A DNA stretch of 64,000 nucleotides from Staphylococcus taiwanensis (GTDB lineage: Bacteria; Bacillota; Bacilli; Staphylococcales; Staphylococcaceae), in assembly GCA_020544305.1 (NCBI GenBank), contig CP058667.1, positions 1,798,001-1,862,000 of the forward strand. Reading direction: 5' to 3'. Positions 42,624 to 51,551 of this stretch are shown here, in pieces. The position numbers and the translations under genes were made by a program. Each line of letters begins with the position of its first letter. Position 1 is the first letter of the stretch. A model generated the notes under the pieces. It had not been told where the DNA came from. It saw nothing but the letters and a program-made list of their open reading frames with translations, and did no database searches.

Positions 42624-42890
42624 TTATTCAGTTAAACCTTCTTTAGATAAGACATCACTGATAGCTTGAATTGCGTCTGCTTCGTCGCTTCCGTCAGCAT
42701 AGATAGTGATTTCAGCATCTTTACCTACACCTAAACTCATAACACCCATGATTGATTTTAAGTTAACTTTTTTGCCGTTATATTCTAATTGAATATCTGA
42801 ATCAAATTTTGATGCAGTTTGAACTAACATAGTTGCAGGACGTGCATGAATACCTGTTTCGTCAATAATTACATATGATTTTTGTTCCAT
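42624..42890 (-). CDS. ptsH: HPr phosphocarrier protein
   Basis: An 88-residue phosphocarrier with H15 (phosphorylated by EI) in TGIHARPAT and S46 in [12 protein letters not shown]46 is the site of HPr kinase/phosphorylase, which makes HPr a CcpA corepressor in carbon catabolite control. It is the first gene of ptsHI. The leader is about 110 nt if the promoter at 43009-43038 is used. Confidence 0.98.
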   Translation of the reverse strand: MEQKSYVIIDETGIHARPATMLVQTASKFDSDIQLEYNGKKVNLKSIMGVMSLGVGKDAEITIYADGSDEADAIQAISDVLSKEGLTE

Positions 42891-43008
42891 AATCTATTTC
42901 TCCTCCGCAAAGTTAGAATATTCAAATTTGTCATAATCTAACATAATTTTATAACATAACACTACCAAAATATATTAACAAATTCAATTCTAATACATTG
43001 AAAATACT

Positions 43009-43038
43009 ATTATACTGGTCGTTTATACGAATAAACAA
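43009..43038 (-). promoter_or_regulatory. Candidate ptsH promoter in a 340-bp gene-free spacer
   Basis: On minus: TTGTTT (plus 43033-43038), an 18-base spacer and a perfect TATAAT (plus 43009-43014). The gene-free stretch 42891-43230 otherwise shows no ORF with a ribosome binding site and no strong hairpin. Confidence 0.45.
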
Positions 43039-43230
43039 GTGTTTTAAATTGTTATATCACGAATCCATACTTCAATATGCATTAAATCACATATTTTAAC
43101 TTACTTTCCTTTTTTGGAACCGATTTAACAATTACATTGTTAACTATACGTATTAGACAAATTATTTCTAACTATTTTAGTATAGGCTTTATCTACAAGC
43201 TCACTTTAATTATACTACAACATTTTTATT

Positions 43231-43773
43231 TTAAATAATATCACGAAGTACTTTTTCACATTTTTCGATATGATCTCTTCCAAGTTTATTCATAAAATAA
43301 TAGCTAATTGAAGCTGATACTGCTTGACCCACGAATGGGAACCATTTAGTTTGCTTAGCTGCAGCACGTTTAGCCATATCTCGAATAACCACTTTTAATA
43401 CTGCACTAGACACCTTTTTACCGATGAAAGTACTACCTTGAATAGCTGCTGCTGCTAAAATACGTTCTCTCAAATCATCTCCAAGCGTATTTACTTGTTT
43501 ATGATCTAAACCATAAATTTTATTAACATCTTCGATAATATCTCTCATTAATTTAATATCCACTCCAAAATCCAACCCTGGAATAGGTACGACACTCATA
43601 CTTGAAGATAATAATGATTTTTTCTTAACGATTGATTCAGCTTTTGCTCTTCTCTCAGCTATTTCTTCTTGTGATGTAGGTAGGTTACTTTTTTCTTTAA
43701 TTTCCTCAATATTAAATACTCTGTTACCTACTTCATTTGTAACGCCATTAGTAAATTTATTCATAATGCCCAT
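43231..43773 (-). CDS. Conserved hypothetical protein, DUF697-like
   Basis: A 180-residue protein without a clear signal. It has a VVPIPGLDFGVDIKLMRDII segment (about 61-80) followed by IYGLD, a pattern seen in DUF697-type proteins often found with GTPases. Two moderately hydrophobic helices (about 107-130 and 143-165) may touch the membrane. The ATG at 43773 follows AAAGGTGTG. Function unknown. It lies between the RlmI-type gene and ptsH in the same direction. Confidence 0.7.
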   Translation of the reverse strand: MGIMNKFTNGVTNEVGNRVFNIEEIKEKSNLPTSQEEIAERRAKAESIVKKKSLLSSSMSVVPIPGLDFGVDIKLMRDIIEDVNKIYGLDHKQVNTLGDDLRERILAAAAIQGSTFIGKKVSSAVLKVVIRDMAKRAAAKQTKWFPFVGQAVSASISYYFMNKLGRDHIEKCEKVLRDII

Positions 43774-43830
43774 TTAAAGACACACCTTTCGTATTTCATT
43801 CATTTATCATTTATACCCAATTTTATTCTT

Positions 43831-45003
43831 TTAATGCTTAATATTTATGAATACTGCTTTTAAATATTTAGATGGTTTATAGTGTGGATGCGTTTTAAAA
43901 TCTTTTGGCAAACCCATTACTTCTTCAATTTCATATTCGACATTCGCTTCTTCTAATGTCTTTTTAATCACATTTTTGAATGATTTAAGCGAAAATACAC
44001 TTGAATTTGTACATAGTAAGAGTGATCCATTAGGCGCTAACACTTCTAAAGCACCATTAATTAAATCATCATAATTTTTTTGCACTGAAAATGTCTTTTT
44101 CTTATTACGTGCAAAACTTGGGGGATCAATCACAATTGTGTCGTATGATTTCCCATGACGCGCTGCATAATTATAAAAGTCAAATGTATCCATGACATAT
44201 ATATACTGGCTCTTCGGATCAATACCATTTAACCCAAAATTTTCCTCTGTTAATCCACGTGATCGATTAGCTAAATCAACACTCGTTGTACTCTCAGCAT
44301 TTTTAGCTGCTACAACTGAAAAAGCACCCGTATAACTAAATAAATTTAAGATATGTTTATCTTCAGAATAATGATCTCTCAATTTCTTACGTACTTCTTT
44401 TTGATCTAGAAAAATACCTGTCATTAAGCCATCATTTAAATCAACATTATAAAAAGTGAAATTCTCTTCAATAACAATCGGAAATTCTGGACTTTCTCCC
44501 AATACATGACCACCTGTATATTCAGCATCTTTAAAGCGCATTTTTTCATAAATGGATTTAAAGTTAAATATCTTTTGAATTGCCTCAATAACATTATATC
44601 TAAATTTATAAATACCTTTTGAATACCATTGAATTAGTAAGTGACCATCATAATTATCAATTGTTAAACCACCTACACCATCACCTTCAGCATTAAACAG
44701 TCTAAACGCATTTGTTCCTTCAATATGATAATAATATTCACGTTCTTCTAATGCTTGTTTGAATAAACTTTCAAAGTATTGCGTATTGATGACTTCATTT
44801 TGATCATAGCTCAATACCCATCCTAATCCTTTATGTTGACGTCCTACATAGGCAGTCGCAATATATTGATCATTACCGTTCATTAAATAGAATAAATCCC
44901 CTTCTTTTAAATGATCATGATTATAAATGTCTTCTTCATCCACTAGAGGATATTGATTTAAATACTTTGTTTCTTTACCCTTATTTAAAGTTGCAATTTT
45001 CAT
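43831..45003 (-). CDS. RlmI-type class I SAM-dependent rRNA methyltransferase
   Basis: A 390-residue protein with an N-terminal PUA-like RNA-binding domain (about 1-75) and a Rossmann methyltransferase domain. Motif I is LNLFSYTGAFSVVAA and the catalytic loop IVIDPPSFARNKKKTF. This is the RlmI/YwbD layout, the E. coli member of which makes m5C1962 in 23S rRNA. The exact target in staphylococci is not known to me. It is a single gene with the AuxA-like gene upstream. Confidence 0.9.
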   Translation of the reverse strand: MKIATLNKGKETKYLNQYPLVDEEDIYNHDHLKEGDLFYLMNGNDQYIATAYVGRQHKGLGWVLSYDQNEVINTQYFESLFKQALEEREYYYHIEGTNAFRLFNAEGDGVGGLTIDNYDGHLLIQWYSKGIYKFRYNVIEAIQKIFNFKSIYEKMRFKDAEYTGGHVLGESPEFPIVIEENFTFYNVDLNDGLMTGIFLDQKEVRKKLRDHYSEDKHILNLFSYTGAFSVVAAKNAESTTSVDLANRSRGLTEENFGLNGIDPKSQYIYVMDTFDFYNYAARHGKSYDTIVIDPPSFARNKKKTFSVQKNYDDLINGALEVLAPNGSLLLCTNSSVFSLKSFKNVIKKTLEEANVEYEIEEVMGLPKDFKTHPHYKPSKYLKAVFINIKH

Positions 45004-45120
45004 TCTTTAGACTCTCCTATTTAAATCATATTAATTTTTCTTCTTTTGAAAATCGTTTTCCACAGTATGTTCTTGTTCATTCTAACAAATTTAAAAAGTT
45101 CATTACAGAATTACAATATA

Positions 45121-45251
45121 AATAAAACGGAGCTAGGACAGAATTCATCTCGAACTCGTTGTCCTAGCCCCGCAAGAATGACTAAATCTGAGACAAGCTT
45201 AATTTAAGTGTCGTCTCAGTTCAGTCAGCTACTGCGAATTTGCAAAGTAGC
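45121..45251 (-). repeat. Best-preserved copy of the three-hairpin intergenic repeat, also a terminator candidate
   Basis: In the 373-bp gap 45004-45376. Hairpin 1: 45129-45140 with 45160-45171 (GGAGCTAGGACA/TGTCCTAGCCCC), followed on minus by GTTTTATTT. Hairpin 2: CTGAGAC (45188-45194) with GTCTCAG (45213-45219). Hairpin 3: GCTACT (45228-45233) with AGTAGC (45246-45251). The stretch 45217-45246 is identical to 5101-5130. It can end the AuxA-like transcript. Confidence 0.85.
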
Positions 45252-45376
45252 TTATTTAATTTATTTTATTTCAGAGAGAAATTAATTCATATTCGCAAAC
45301 CAAAATTTCGTGCTAGTTTTTTAGTTTAAGGCTAATAAATTAATTCACTATGACATCCTCACGATTTATGACTAAT

Positions 45377-46672
45377 CTAAGGACGTTCTCTTAATTGTAA
45401 CGTGAATGCGATGATAACTGCTATCAACATTAATATTAATGTTGGCGTTATAAATATTGACAATAACAGACCATGAATCATGATATTGACAAATTCAGTT
45501 AACAATTTAAAGAATAAAATACTTATCATAAAGAGTTGTAAGTAATAAAACTTACCTCTTAAGAAATGAGTGAATGTAGTTGCAATATAAGTAATGATGA
45601 TAAACATTAGTAGTAATAATGTTATCCACTCAATAACATATTGTGTTTGAGATAACTCCCACTCACCTGAAACAAATAAAGAATTTCTGTTATTAAATTC
45701 AATAAAAGTAAATAAGAATAAAATAAAACCACAGAAAATTTCTACATAGGCCGTTTTTATCCATTTTGGTTTTCTCATCCAATTTGGAATATCATCTTCT
45801 TCAATATTTATTACGTTTTTGAATTTGTTTTTAAATTTATCGCGTTTAGATCTAATTTTATCTAAATCAACACTTCTTCTCGTCTTACGTGCATATTCTG
45901 ATGTTTTATCTTGTAGCTGTTTAAAATGGACTTTTGACTGATTCGAAACATTTCCTTTGCTCGTTCTTGATAATTCCGGTTCTTCTTCACCAAGTTCTTC
46001 TTTTGTTAATGGTAATGCTCTTCTTAAGAACAAGAAGTTCCATATTGAAGCTTGGGCTAATAACCACATTATTAAAAAGAATGTGTTTACACTTAAAATA
46101 TCAATTGGTGCGATTTCATTTGCATCAATTTTACCGTATAAAGAAATTTGAGTAATTAAGTAACATATTCCATATGAAATAATAATCCATAAGTAGTGAT
46201 TTTTTCTGTTTTCTACATAAAGTTCATCTTTATAAACGATGTAACCTGTATGTATTACGAATGGAATAATAAATATTACCGCCCAAAATCCATATACTTG
46301 CGTCATTAAGGTAATAGTTATAAGGAAGTATAAAATTCCGATAATTAAAAAGAAGATTGAGATGTCGTAATCATATTTCGTAGTTCTATACAATGTATAA
46401 CCAATACATATAACTAGAATACCAAATAAAATAATGATGACTGCACTAATAATAGGAAAGTTGCCTATGAATCTACTCATCACTCTAATAATTTCGCTGA
46501 AAAATGCATTAAGGAAGTCCCATAGATTGTGAATTCTTAATTCAACTTTATCTTTATCCTTCAATTTATCAATTAAGGGTAAATTAATAAGGATAATGAG
46601 ACCCGTGAAGAGTGAAACGATACCGATAAGATAACTATAAATTATCTCGGTGTGTTTCTTAAGAAAAGACAT
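45377..46672 (-). CDS. auxA: AuxA-like polytopic membrane protein
   Basis: A 431-residue membrane protein with about ten membrane segments split by a basic cytoplasmic region (about 235-300, rich in Lys, Arg and Ser). In S. aureus the gene in this place, between the ECF transporter and ptsHI, is SAOUHSC_01025, reported as AuxA. It is an auxiliary factor that with AuxB stabilises lipoteichoic acid and supports beta-lactam resistance. Naming is by synteny and topology. The ATG at 46672 (MSFLKKHTE) follows GAGGTGA; the longer frame lies upstream of that site. Confidence 0.7.
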   Translation of the reverse strand: MSFLKKHTEIIYSYLIGIVSLFTGLIILINLPLIDKLKDKDKVELRIHNLWDFLNAFFSEIIRVMSRFIGNFPIISAVIIILFGILVICIGYTLYRTTKYDYDISIFFLIIGILYFLITITLMTQVYGFWAVIFIIPFVIHTGYIVYKDELYVENRKNHYLWIIISYGICYLITQISLYGKIDANEIAPIDILSVNTFFLIMWLLAQASIWNFLFLRRALPLTKEELGEEEPELSRTSKGNVSNQSKVHFKQLQDKTSEYARKTRRSVDLDKIRSKRDKFKNKFKNVINIEEDDIPNWMRKPKWIKTAYVEIFCGFILFLFTFIEFNNRNSLFVSGEWELSQTQYVIEWITLLLLMFIIITYIATTFTHFLRGKFYYLQLFMISILFFKLLTEFVNIMIHGLLLSIFITPTLILMLIAVIIAFTLQLRERP

Positions 46673-46756
46673 ACTGTTCACCTCAAAATTCATTATATAT
46701 GAAGATGTTAATCTTGTCTTTATTTAACAATAAAATACATCTTGAGACCTATTTAA

Positions 46757-46781
46757 GTTTATCCAACTTTTTAATGGGTAA
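46757..46781 (+). promoter_or_regulatory. Sigma-B-type promoter
   Basis: GTTTAT (46757-46762), a 13-base spacer and GGGTAA (46776-46781) fit the SigB consensus GTTTWW-N12-15-GGGWAW. Transcription would start near 46788, about 20 bases before the ribosome binding site of the small gene at 46824. Confidence 0.65.
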
Positions 46782-46823
46782 ACTAAAAATGTATTAAATA
46801 ATCTTACGAGGAGTGTTTTTATT

Positions 46824-46931
46824 ATGACAAATGAAGATGCTAAAAAATCAGCAGCTGAAAAAGATCAAAAAGAAGAAAAAACTGATGATATTGAACAAAC
46901 TAAAAAAGACGTTCAAGACACTTTAGATTAA
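46824..46931 (+). CDS. 35-residue highly charged small protein, probable SigB-dependent stress peptide
   Basis: An ATG at 46824 with a good ribosome binding site (AGGAGTG, 46809-46815) opens a 35-codon frame. About 60 percent of its residues are Lys, Asp, Glu or Gln, and there is no Cys, Trp, Tyr or Phe. It should be a soluble, disordered or single-helix peptide. Function unknown. The sigma-B-type promoter just upstream and a terminator-like hairpin at 47108-47144 downstream support a short independent transcript. It is divergent from the AuxA-like gene. Confidence 0.7.
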   Translation: MTNEDAKKSAAEKDQKEEKTDDIEQTKKDVQDTLD

Positions 46932-46974
46932 TTTAAAGATTCATATTTTGTCTGGAACAAATTTATATTTATAA

Positions 46975-47035
46975 GGACACAATGTAAAGCTGAGAAAGAG
47001 CTTAAACTAAGCTTTTCTCAGCTTTAGTTATGTCC
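46975..47035 (+). repeat. Hairpin-2-type inverted repeat of the intergenic family
   Basis: AAAGCTGAGAAAGAGCTTA (46986-47004) pairs with TAAGCTTTTCTCAGCTTT (47008-47025), enclosed by GGACA (46975-46979) and TGTCC (47031-47035). It resembles hairpin 2 of the other copies, with a different but still complementary stem. No T-run follows directly. Confidence 0.7.
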
Positions 47036-47107
47036 ACGTGATTAGATGAATGTTTAGCATAGATAATTCCACTTAGAAATTCTGCAATCAGAGTAAGTTG
47101 GTGTTAT

Positions 47108-47144
47108 GACAAATTCGATAAGAATTCTGTCCTACCCTTTTTTT
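47108..47144 (+). terminator. Terminator-like hairpin-1 of the repeat downstream of the small gene
   Basis: GACAAATTC (47108-47116) pairs with GAATTCTGTC (47122-47131) with a bulge; CTACCC and a T-tract follow on plus (47138-47144). Confidence 0.65.
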
Positions 47145-47255
47145 ATTTTATAAATGTTAGTCTAAACATATTGCATAGTAATCTCTCAAAATAATTGAAA
47201 TTACCTTGACAACAATTCTCAAAAGTCATACATTAAAATTAAATCAAATAATAAA

Positions 47256-47341
47256 CGCACTAGGGGTGTGTATACTGAGATGAGGAGTATCCTCAAACCC
47301 TTTGAACCTGAACTAGTTAAAACTAGCGTAGGAAAGTGTCG
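47256..47341 (+). ncRNA. TPP riboswitch (THI element)
   Basis: The conserved core is unmistakable: GGGGTG at 47263-47268, CTGAGA at 47275-47280, then ACCCTTTGAACCTGA and finally a GCGTAGGAAAG block before the closing P1 strand near 47335-47340. It binds thiamine pyrophosphate. The terminator at 47387-47423 just before the ykoE ribosome binding site indicates control by premature termination: high TPP shuts the transporter operon off. Confidence 0.96.
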
Positions 47342-47386
47342 CCTAAATAAATAATTATTAACGATTACATAATTTTGTTATTTATA

Positions 47387-47423
47387 ACGCACAACTTTCT
47401 ACGGAATGGTTGTGCGTTTTTTT
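47387..47423 (+). terminator. Riboswitch expression-platform terminator
   Basis: ACGCACAAC (47387-47395) pairs with GTTGTGCGT (47409-47417), followed by seven T. The ykoE ribosome binding site AGGAGG follows directly. Confidence 0.9.
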
Positions 47424-47436
47424 AGGAGGAAATGTT

Positions 47437-48012
47437 ATGTCTAAAGGTTTAAAGCTTTCAGAAATATTAGTAACCGTTCTGATAGCAGTCGTATTTGCAA
47501 TTATTTATAACTTATGGTGGTTTGCCTACAATGTTGCTCAAGTAGCTGGTGTTCACATCGAACAATTAACTTATGGTGTCTGGTTTATGGCAGCTATTGT
47601 AGCCTACTTAATTATTCCTAAACCAGGTATTGCCCTAATAGCTGAATTTGCTGCTGGTGCTGGTGAAACAATTGTAATGGGGAAATTTGATATACCAACA
47701 ATTATATATGCCATTTTACAAGGTTTAGCATGTGAAATCATTTTCGCTATTTTTAAATATAAATCAAGATCATTAATGGTTGCAGTTTTAGCTGGATTAG
47801 CAACTGCTTTAATCTCATTCCCAGTTGATTATTACTATGGTTATTTAGCCGAAGTAGCAGGCTGGAACTTACTTTTATTTATCATTTTCCGTTCTATTAG
47901 CGGTATTGTTATTGCAGGTGTGCTTTCTTATTTAATTGTTAAAGCACTTGATCAAACCGGTGTAACTAAGTTATTCCGCCCTGCTTCACAAAAAGATTAC
48001 GACAATCTATAA
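47437..48012 (+). CDS. ykoE: ECF transporter S component, YkoE family (thiamine precursor uptake)
   Basis: Substrate-binding membrane subunit of an energy-coupling-factor importer for thiamine or its pyrimidine precursor HMP, 191 residues, about five or six membrane segments. YkoE family pattern: IYNLWWFAYN, GVWFMAAIVAYLIIPKPG and EFAAGAGE. The ATG at 47437 follows AGGAGG (47424-47429); the earlier in-frame start at 47410 lies inside the terminator. First gene of ykoEDC under the TPP riboswitch. Confidence 0.93.
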   Translation: MSKGLKLSEILVTVLIAVVFAIIYNLWWFAYNVAQVAGVHIEQLTYGVWFMAAIVAYLIIPKPGIALIAEFAAGAGETIVMGKFDIPTIIYAILQGLACEIIFAIFKYKSRSLMVAVLAGLATALISFPVDYYYGYLAEVAGWNLLLFIIFRSISGIVIAGVLSYLIVKALDQTGVTKLFRPASQKDYDNL

Positions 48013-48024
48013 GGGGAAATTATT

Positions 48025-49428
48025 GTGTTAAAAGCTAAAAATTTACGCCTTAAGTATCCAAATGGTGAGCGCAAAATTTTTGATAATTTAAATATTGAAA
48101 TAAAAGATAAAGAAAAAGTGCTTTTGCTAGGCCCGTCTGGGTCTGGTAAAAGCACCTTACTTAATGTATTGAGTGGTATCGTTCCTAACTTGATTGAACT
48201 TCCAATGAAATATGATGAATTAGAAATAGATACTCAATCTGGTGTTATCTTTCAAGATCCTGATACACAATTTTGTATGCCAAAGGTATATGAAGAACTG
48301 GCATTTGTTTTAGAAAATAAAAATGTACCACGAAATGAAATGGATGCTCAAATCGAAAAAGCATTAGCTTCTGTCAATTTAAATGTTACTGATAATACAT
48401 TTGTCAATCACCTAAGTGGTGGTATGAAACAAAAATTAGCAATTGTGGAAACAATTTTACAAGAAGCTAACACTCTATTTTTAGATGAACCTACTGCTAT
48501 GCTAGACGTTGATGCAACTGCTGATTTATGGCAACGATTAATCGGTTTGTGGAAGGACCAAACAGTATTGATTGTTGAACATAAAGTTGAACATATTTGG
48601 GAGCATGTAGATCGTGTTATTTTAATGAACTATGAAGGGCAAATTATCGCTGATAATACACCTGATTATATCTTAAGACATTGTGAAGATTTATTAACTG
48701 AATATGGTGTGTGGCATCCTCATGCTTGGGATCATGCTCCTCAACCTACTTCATTTCAATCAGATTTAAATAACCCTCTTTTCAATTACTCTAACGGTCA
48801 GTTATTTAGAAGTAAAAAAACGCTATTTAAAATACCTGAATTATCTATTCATGCAGGTGAGTGGATTACAATTACTGGAAAAAATGGCAGTGGTAAAACA
48901 ACATTACTTGAATCGATGATGCAGTTAATTAAATATCAAGGTCAAATGTCTTATAAAGGTAATATATTGAAAAAGATTAAAGAAGCCGCTCAGAACATGT
49001 ATCTGGTCTATCAAAATCCAGAATTACAATTTATTACTAATAGTGTCTATGATGAAGTTTATATTCACTATAATCACCAAGAACCAGCAAAAGCTAAAGA
49101 AGAAACCATGCATCTTTTAAAATTGTTGCATTTAGAAAATGTTAAAAATCAACATCCTTTTGAAATATCTATGGGGCAAAAGCGTCGATTAAGTGTAGCT
49201 ACAGCATTAAGTTCTAAAGCAGACATTATTTTACTTGATGAGCCAACATTCGGGCTTGATAGTCATAATACATTTCAATTGATTGAATTATTCCAAGAAC
49301 GTGTGGCTAATGGTCAAACAATAGTTATGGTAACACATGACCCTGAAATTATTCGTCGCTATCCAACTCGACGCTTAAAAGTTGAAAATCAACAACTTGT
49401 TGAAGAGGAAGGTGTCCCAAATGTTTGA
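48025..49428 (+). CDS. ykoD: ECF transporter dual ATPase YkoD
   Basis: A 467-residue fusion of two ABC ATPase domains that energises YkoE and YkoC. The first domain has Walker A GPSGSGKST (36-44), LSGGMKQKLAIVE and LFLDEPTAMLD. The second has Walker A GKNGSGKTT (about 287-295), ISMGQKRRLS and LLDEPTFGLD. The start is taken as GTG at 48025 after AAGGGGAAAT. It follows ykoE by 12 bp and overlaps ykoC by 8 bp. Confidence 0.92.
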   Translation: MLKAKNLRLKYPNGERKIFDNLNIEIKDKEKVLLLGPSGSGKSTLLNVLSGIVPNLIELPMKYDELEIDTQSGVIFQDPDTQFCMPKVYEELAFVLENKNVPRNEMDAQIEKALASVNLNVTDNTFVNHLSGGMKQKLAIVETILQEANTLFLDEPTAMLDVDATADLWQRLIGLWKDQTVLIVEHKVEHIWEHVDRVILMNYEGQIIADNTPDYILRHCEDLLTEYGVWHPHAWDHAPQPTSFQSDLNNPLFNYSNGQLFRSKKTLFKIPELSIHAGEWITITGKNGSGKTTLLESMMQLIKYQGQMSYKGNILKKIKEAAQNMYLVYQNPELQFITNSVYDEVYIHYNHQEPAKAKEETMHLLKLLHLENVKNQHPFEISMGQKRRLSVATALSSKADIILLDEPTFGLDSHNTFQLIELFQERVANGQTIVMVTHDPEIIRRYPTRRLKVENQQLVEEEGVPNV

Positions 49429-50230
49429 ACGCTGGAAAAAACATTATACTTTTGTTGATGATGTAAATATTATTACTAAATTACTATTAGGTATAGCTTT
49501 ATTCTTTTTCATTATATTTGTTCATAACTTTGATTATATGATTTATATCACAATTTTAATGTTCATTTTCTTAATGGCATTTAATGGTACGGAATTTAAA
49601 ATTACTGGTACTTTTATTCTTGCGACTGTATTTTTCGCATTGCTATCTTCTCTATTTATGATTTTATATGGAGATGGTACGCACATGCTTTTCAAATGGG
49701 GAATCATTCAAATTAGTACCGAAAGTATTGTCCGCGGTGTCCATTTATCTCTTCGTACCATTACTGTGTCAATGTTTGGTATATTGCTAGCTTTGACATC
49801 ACAAATTGTTATGATTTTTTATAGTTTGATGCAACATTTAAAGATTAAGCCTAAAATTGCATACGCGTTCATGGCTGCAATAAGAATGGTACCATTAATA
49901 TTCACTTCATTAATTCAATTAAGACGCTCTCTAAAGATGCGTTACCAAATGATAGATGCTTCCAACTACAGAGGGTTGAAACGTTTGAAACACTTACTTA
50001 TTCCTATTTTAAGTCAGAATATAAGACGTGCACATCAACTATCTGTTGCGATGGAATCGAAAGGATTTAAAGATGGTCCAAGAACGTATTATTATAAAGC
50101 ACCATTTTCTTACAAAGATATTATCTTTGTCATTTGTGTTATAGCTATTTTGGCTTTAGCATTTTACCTTGCTCAAACTTTTCCAATAACCGGCATTACA
50201 GACGCTCGTGTTTCAGGAAAAGTGGGCTAA
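49421..50230 (+). CDS. ykoC: ECF transporter T component YkoC
   Basis: Membrane coupling subunit, 269 residues, about five membrane segments. The coupling helix region with AHQLSVAMESKGFKDGPR near the C-terminus corresponds to the A-R-G type motif of T components. The ATG at 49421 overlaps the end of ykoD and follows GAGGAAGGTG; the longer frame from 49382 lies inside ykoD and is not used. A strong terminator follows. Confidence 0.92.
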   Translation: MFERWKKHYTFVDDVNIITKLLLGIALFFFIIFVHNFDYMIYITILMFIFLMAFNGTEFKITGTFILATVFFALLSSLFMILYGDGTHMLFKWGIIQISTESIVRGVHLSLRTITVSMFGILLALTSQIVMIFYSLMQHLKIKPKIAYAFMAAIRMVPLIFTSLIQLRRSLKMRYQMIDASNYRGLKRLKHLLIPILSQNIRRAHQLSVAMESKGFKDGPRTYYYKAPFSYKDIIFVICVIAILALAFYLAQTFPITGITDARVSGKVG

Positions 50231-50231
50231 T

Positions 50232-50277
50232 AAAAAAGACTTGGATATGCTTTAATCAGCATACCCAAGTCTTTTTT
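50232..50277. terminator. Bidirectional terminator between ykoC and purD
   Basis: A 20-bp stem (50232-50251 with 50258-50277, one mismatch) and a 6-nt loop, with runs of A before and T after, so it serves the convergent ykoEDC and pur operons. Confidence 0.93.
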
Positions 50278-50278
50278 A

Positions 50279-51517
50279 TTATTTCAACGCTTTATTTCCA
50301 ATATCATGTCGATAAAACAAGTTATCACTTTTCACTTTATCTACATTTGCATAAGCCACTTTTTGTGCAGCTTCAATTGTGTGTCCTTTTCCAAGCGCTA
50401 ATATTACTCTGCCTCCAGAAGTAACAAAGTCCTCGCTCTCTTTTCGTAAACCACTTACGAAGAACTGATCATTTAATTCGAAGCCTGTTACTTTAGTACC
50501 TTTATGATAATTACCCGGGTAACCTTTAGATGCTAACATGACACCAACTACAAAGTCATCTTGCCATTGGAATCGAATAGGCTCTTTACGATCTAAAGCA
50601 ACAATTTGAGCCATTAAATCACTTTCCAAACGACTTAATAAAACTTGTGCTTCTGGATCACCAAAGCGAGCGTTAAACTCAATCACCTTAGGTCCTTCAG
50701 ATGTTAAAATTGCCCCAATATAAAGCAATCCAAAGTACGTATAACCTTCTGCTTTCATCGCTTTCGCAATGGGTTGTGCGATTTCTTTATTCGTACGTGT
50801 TAAGACGTCTTCAGTAATATGAGGTACAGGACAGTACGCACCCATCCCGCCAGTATTAGGTCCTTCATCACCATCAAAAGCGCGTTTATGGTCTTGGGCA
50901 ATGCAATCAAATGGCACAGCGTAGTCTTCATTGATAAATGTCATTAAAGAAAACTCTTCACCCTCTAAAAATTGCTCAAAGACAACTTCGCCATGTTCTT
51001 CAGTGTAGAGTGTTTCAACCGCTTCAATTGCAGCTTCACGTGTTTCAGCAATGATGACACCTTTACCAGCTGCTAAACCATCTTTTTTAACTACAATTGG
51101 TAAATCACATTGTTTTACATAGTTTAATGCATCTGTTTTATTACTCGTTTCTTTATATTCTGCTGTTGGGATATTATATTTTTGCATAATTTTTTTAGCA
51201 AATAGCTTTGACCCTTCAATTTGAGCAGTACCTTGATTAGGACCAAATACTTTAACGCCTGACTGACGTAATTTATCAGACAAGCCATCAATTAGTGGTT
51301 GTTCTGGACCTATAATTACCCATTCAATCTTTTTTTCTTGAACAAAGTTTAAAATGGACGCGTGATCAGACTCTGCAATCTCAGTATGTACTTCTGCAAC
51401 GTTGATCATGGCATCGTTACCTGGTATTGCATATAATTGTTCAATTAAGGGTGATTGGCTTAACTTCGTTGCTAAAGCATGCTCTCGTCCACCAGCACCT
51501 ACGACTAGAACTCTCAT
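50279..51517 (-). CDS. purD: Phosphoribosylamine-glycine ligase
   Basis: GAR synthetase, 412 residues, ATP-grasp fold: joins glycine to phosphoribosylamine (step 2 of purine synthesis). [17 protein letters not shown]-domain, [19 protein letters not shown]-binding loop, and the GDPEAQ segment. It is last in the pur operon, 34 bp after purH, with AAAGGGG before the ATG. Confidence 0.97.
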   Translation of the reverse strand: MRVLVVGAGGREHALATKLSQSPLIEQLYAIPGNDAMINVAEVHTEIAESDHASILNFVQEKKIEWVIIGPEQPLIDGLSDKLRQSGVKVFGPNQGTAQIEGSKLFAKKIMQKYNIPTAEYKETSNKTDALNYVKQCDLPIVVKKDGLAAGKGVIIAETREAAIEAVETLYTEEHGEVVFEQFLEGEEFSLMTFINEDYAVPFDCIAQDHKRAFDGDEGPNTGGMGAYCPVPHITEDVLTRTNKEIAQPIAKAMKAEGYTYFGLLYIGAILTSEGPKVIEFNARFGDPEAQVLLSRLESDLMAQIVALDRKEPIRFQWQDDFVVGVMLASKGYPGNYHKGTKVTGFELNDQFFVSGLRKESEDFVTSGGRVILALGKGHTIEAAQKVAYANVDKVKSDNLFYRHDIGNKALK

Positions 51518-51551
51518 TTAGATTACCCCTTTCGTAATGTATAACTTTAAT

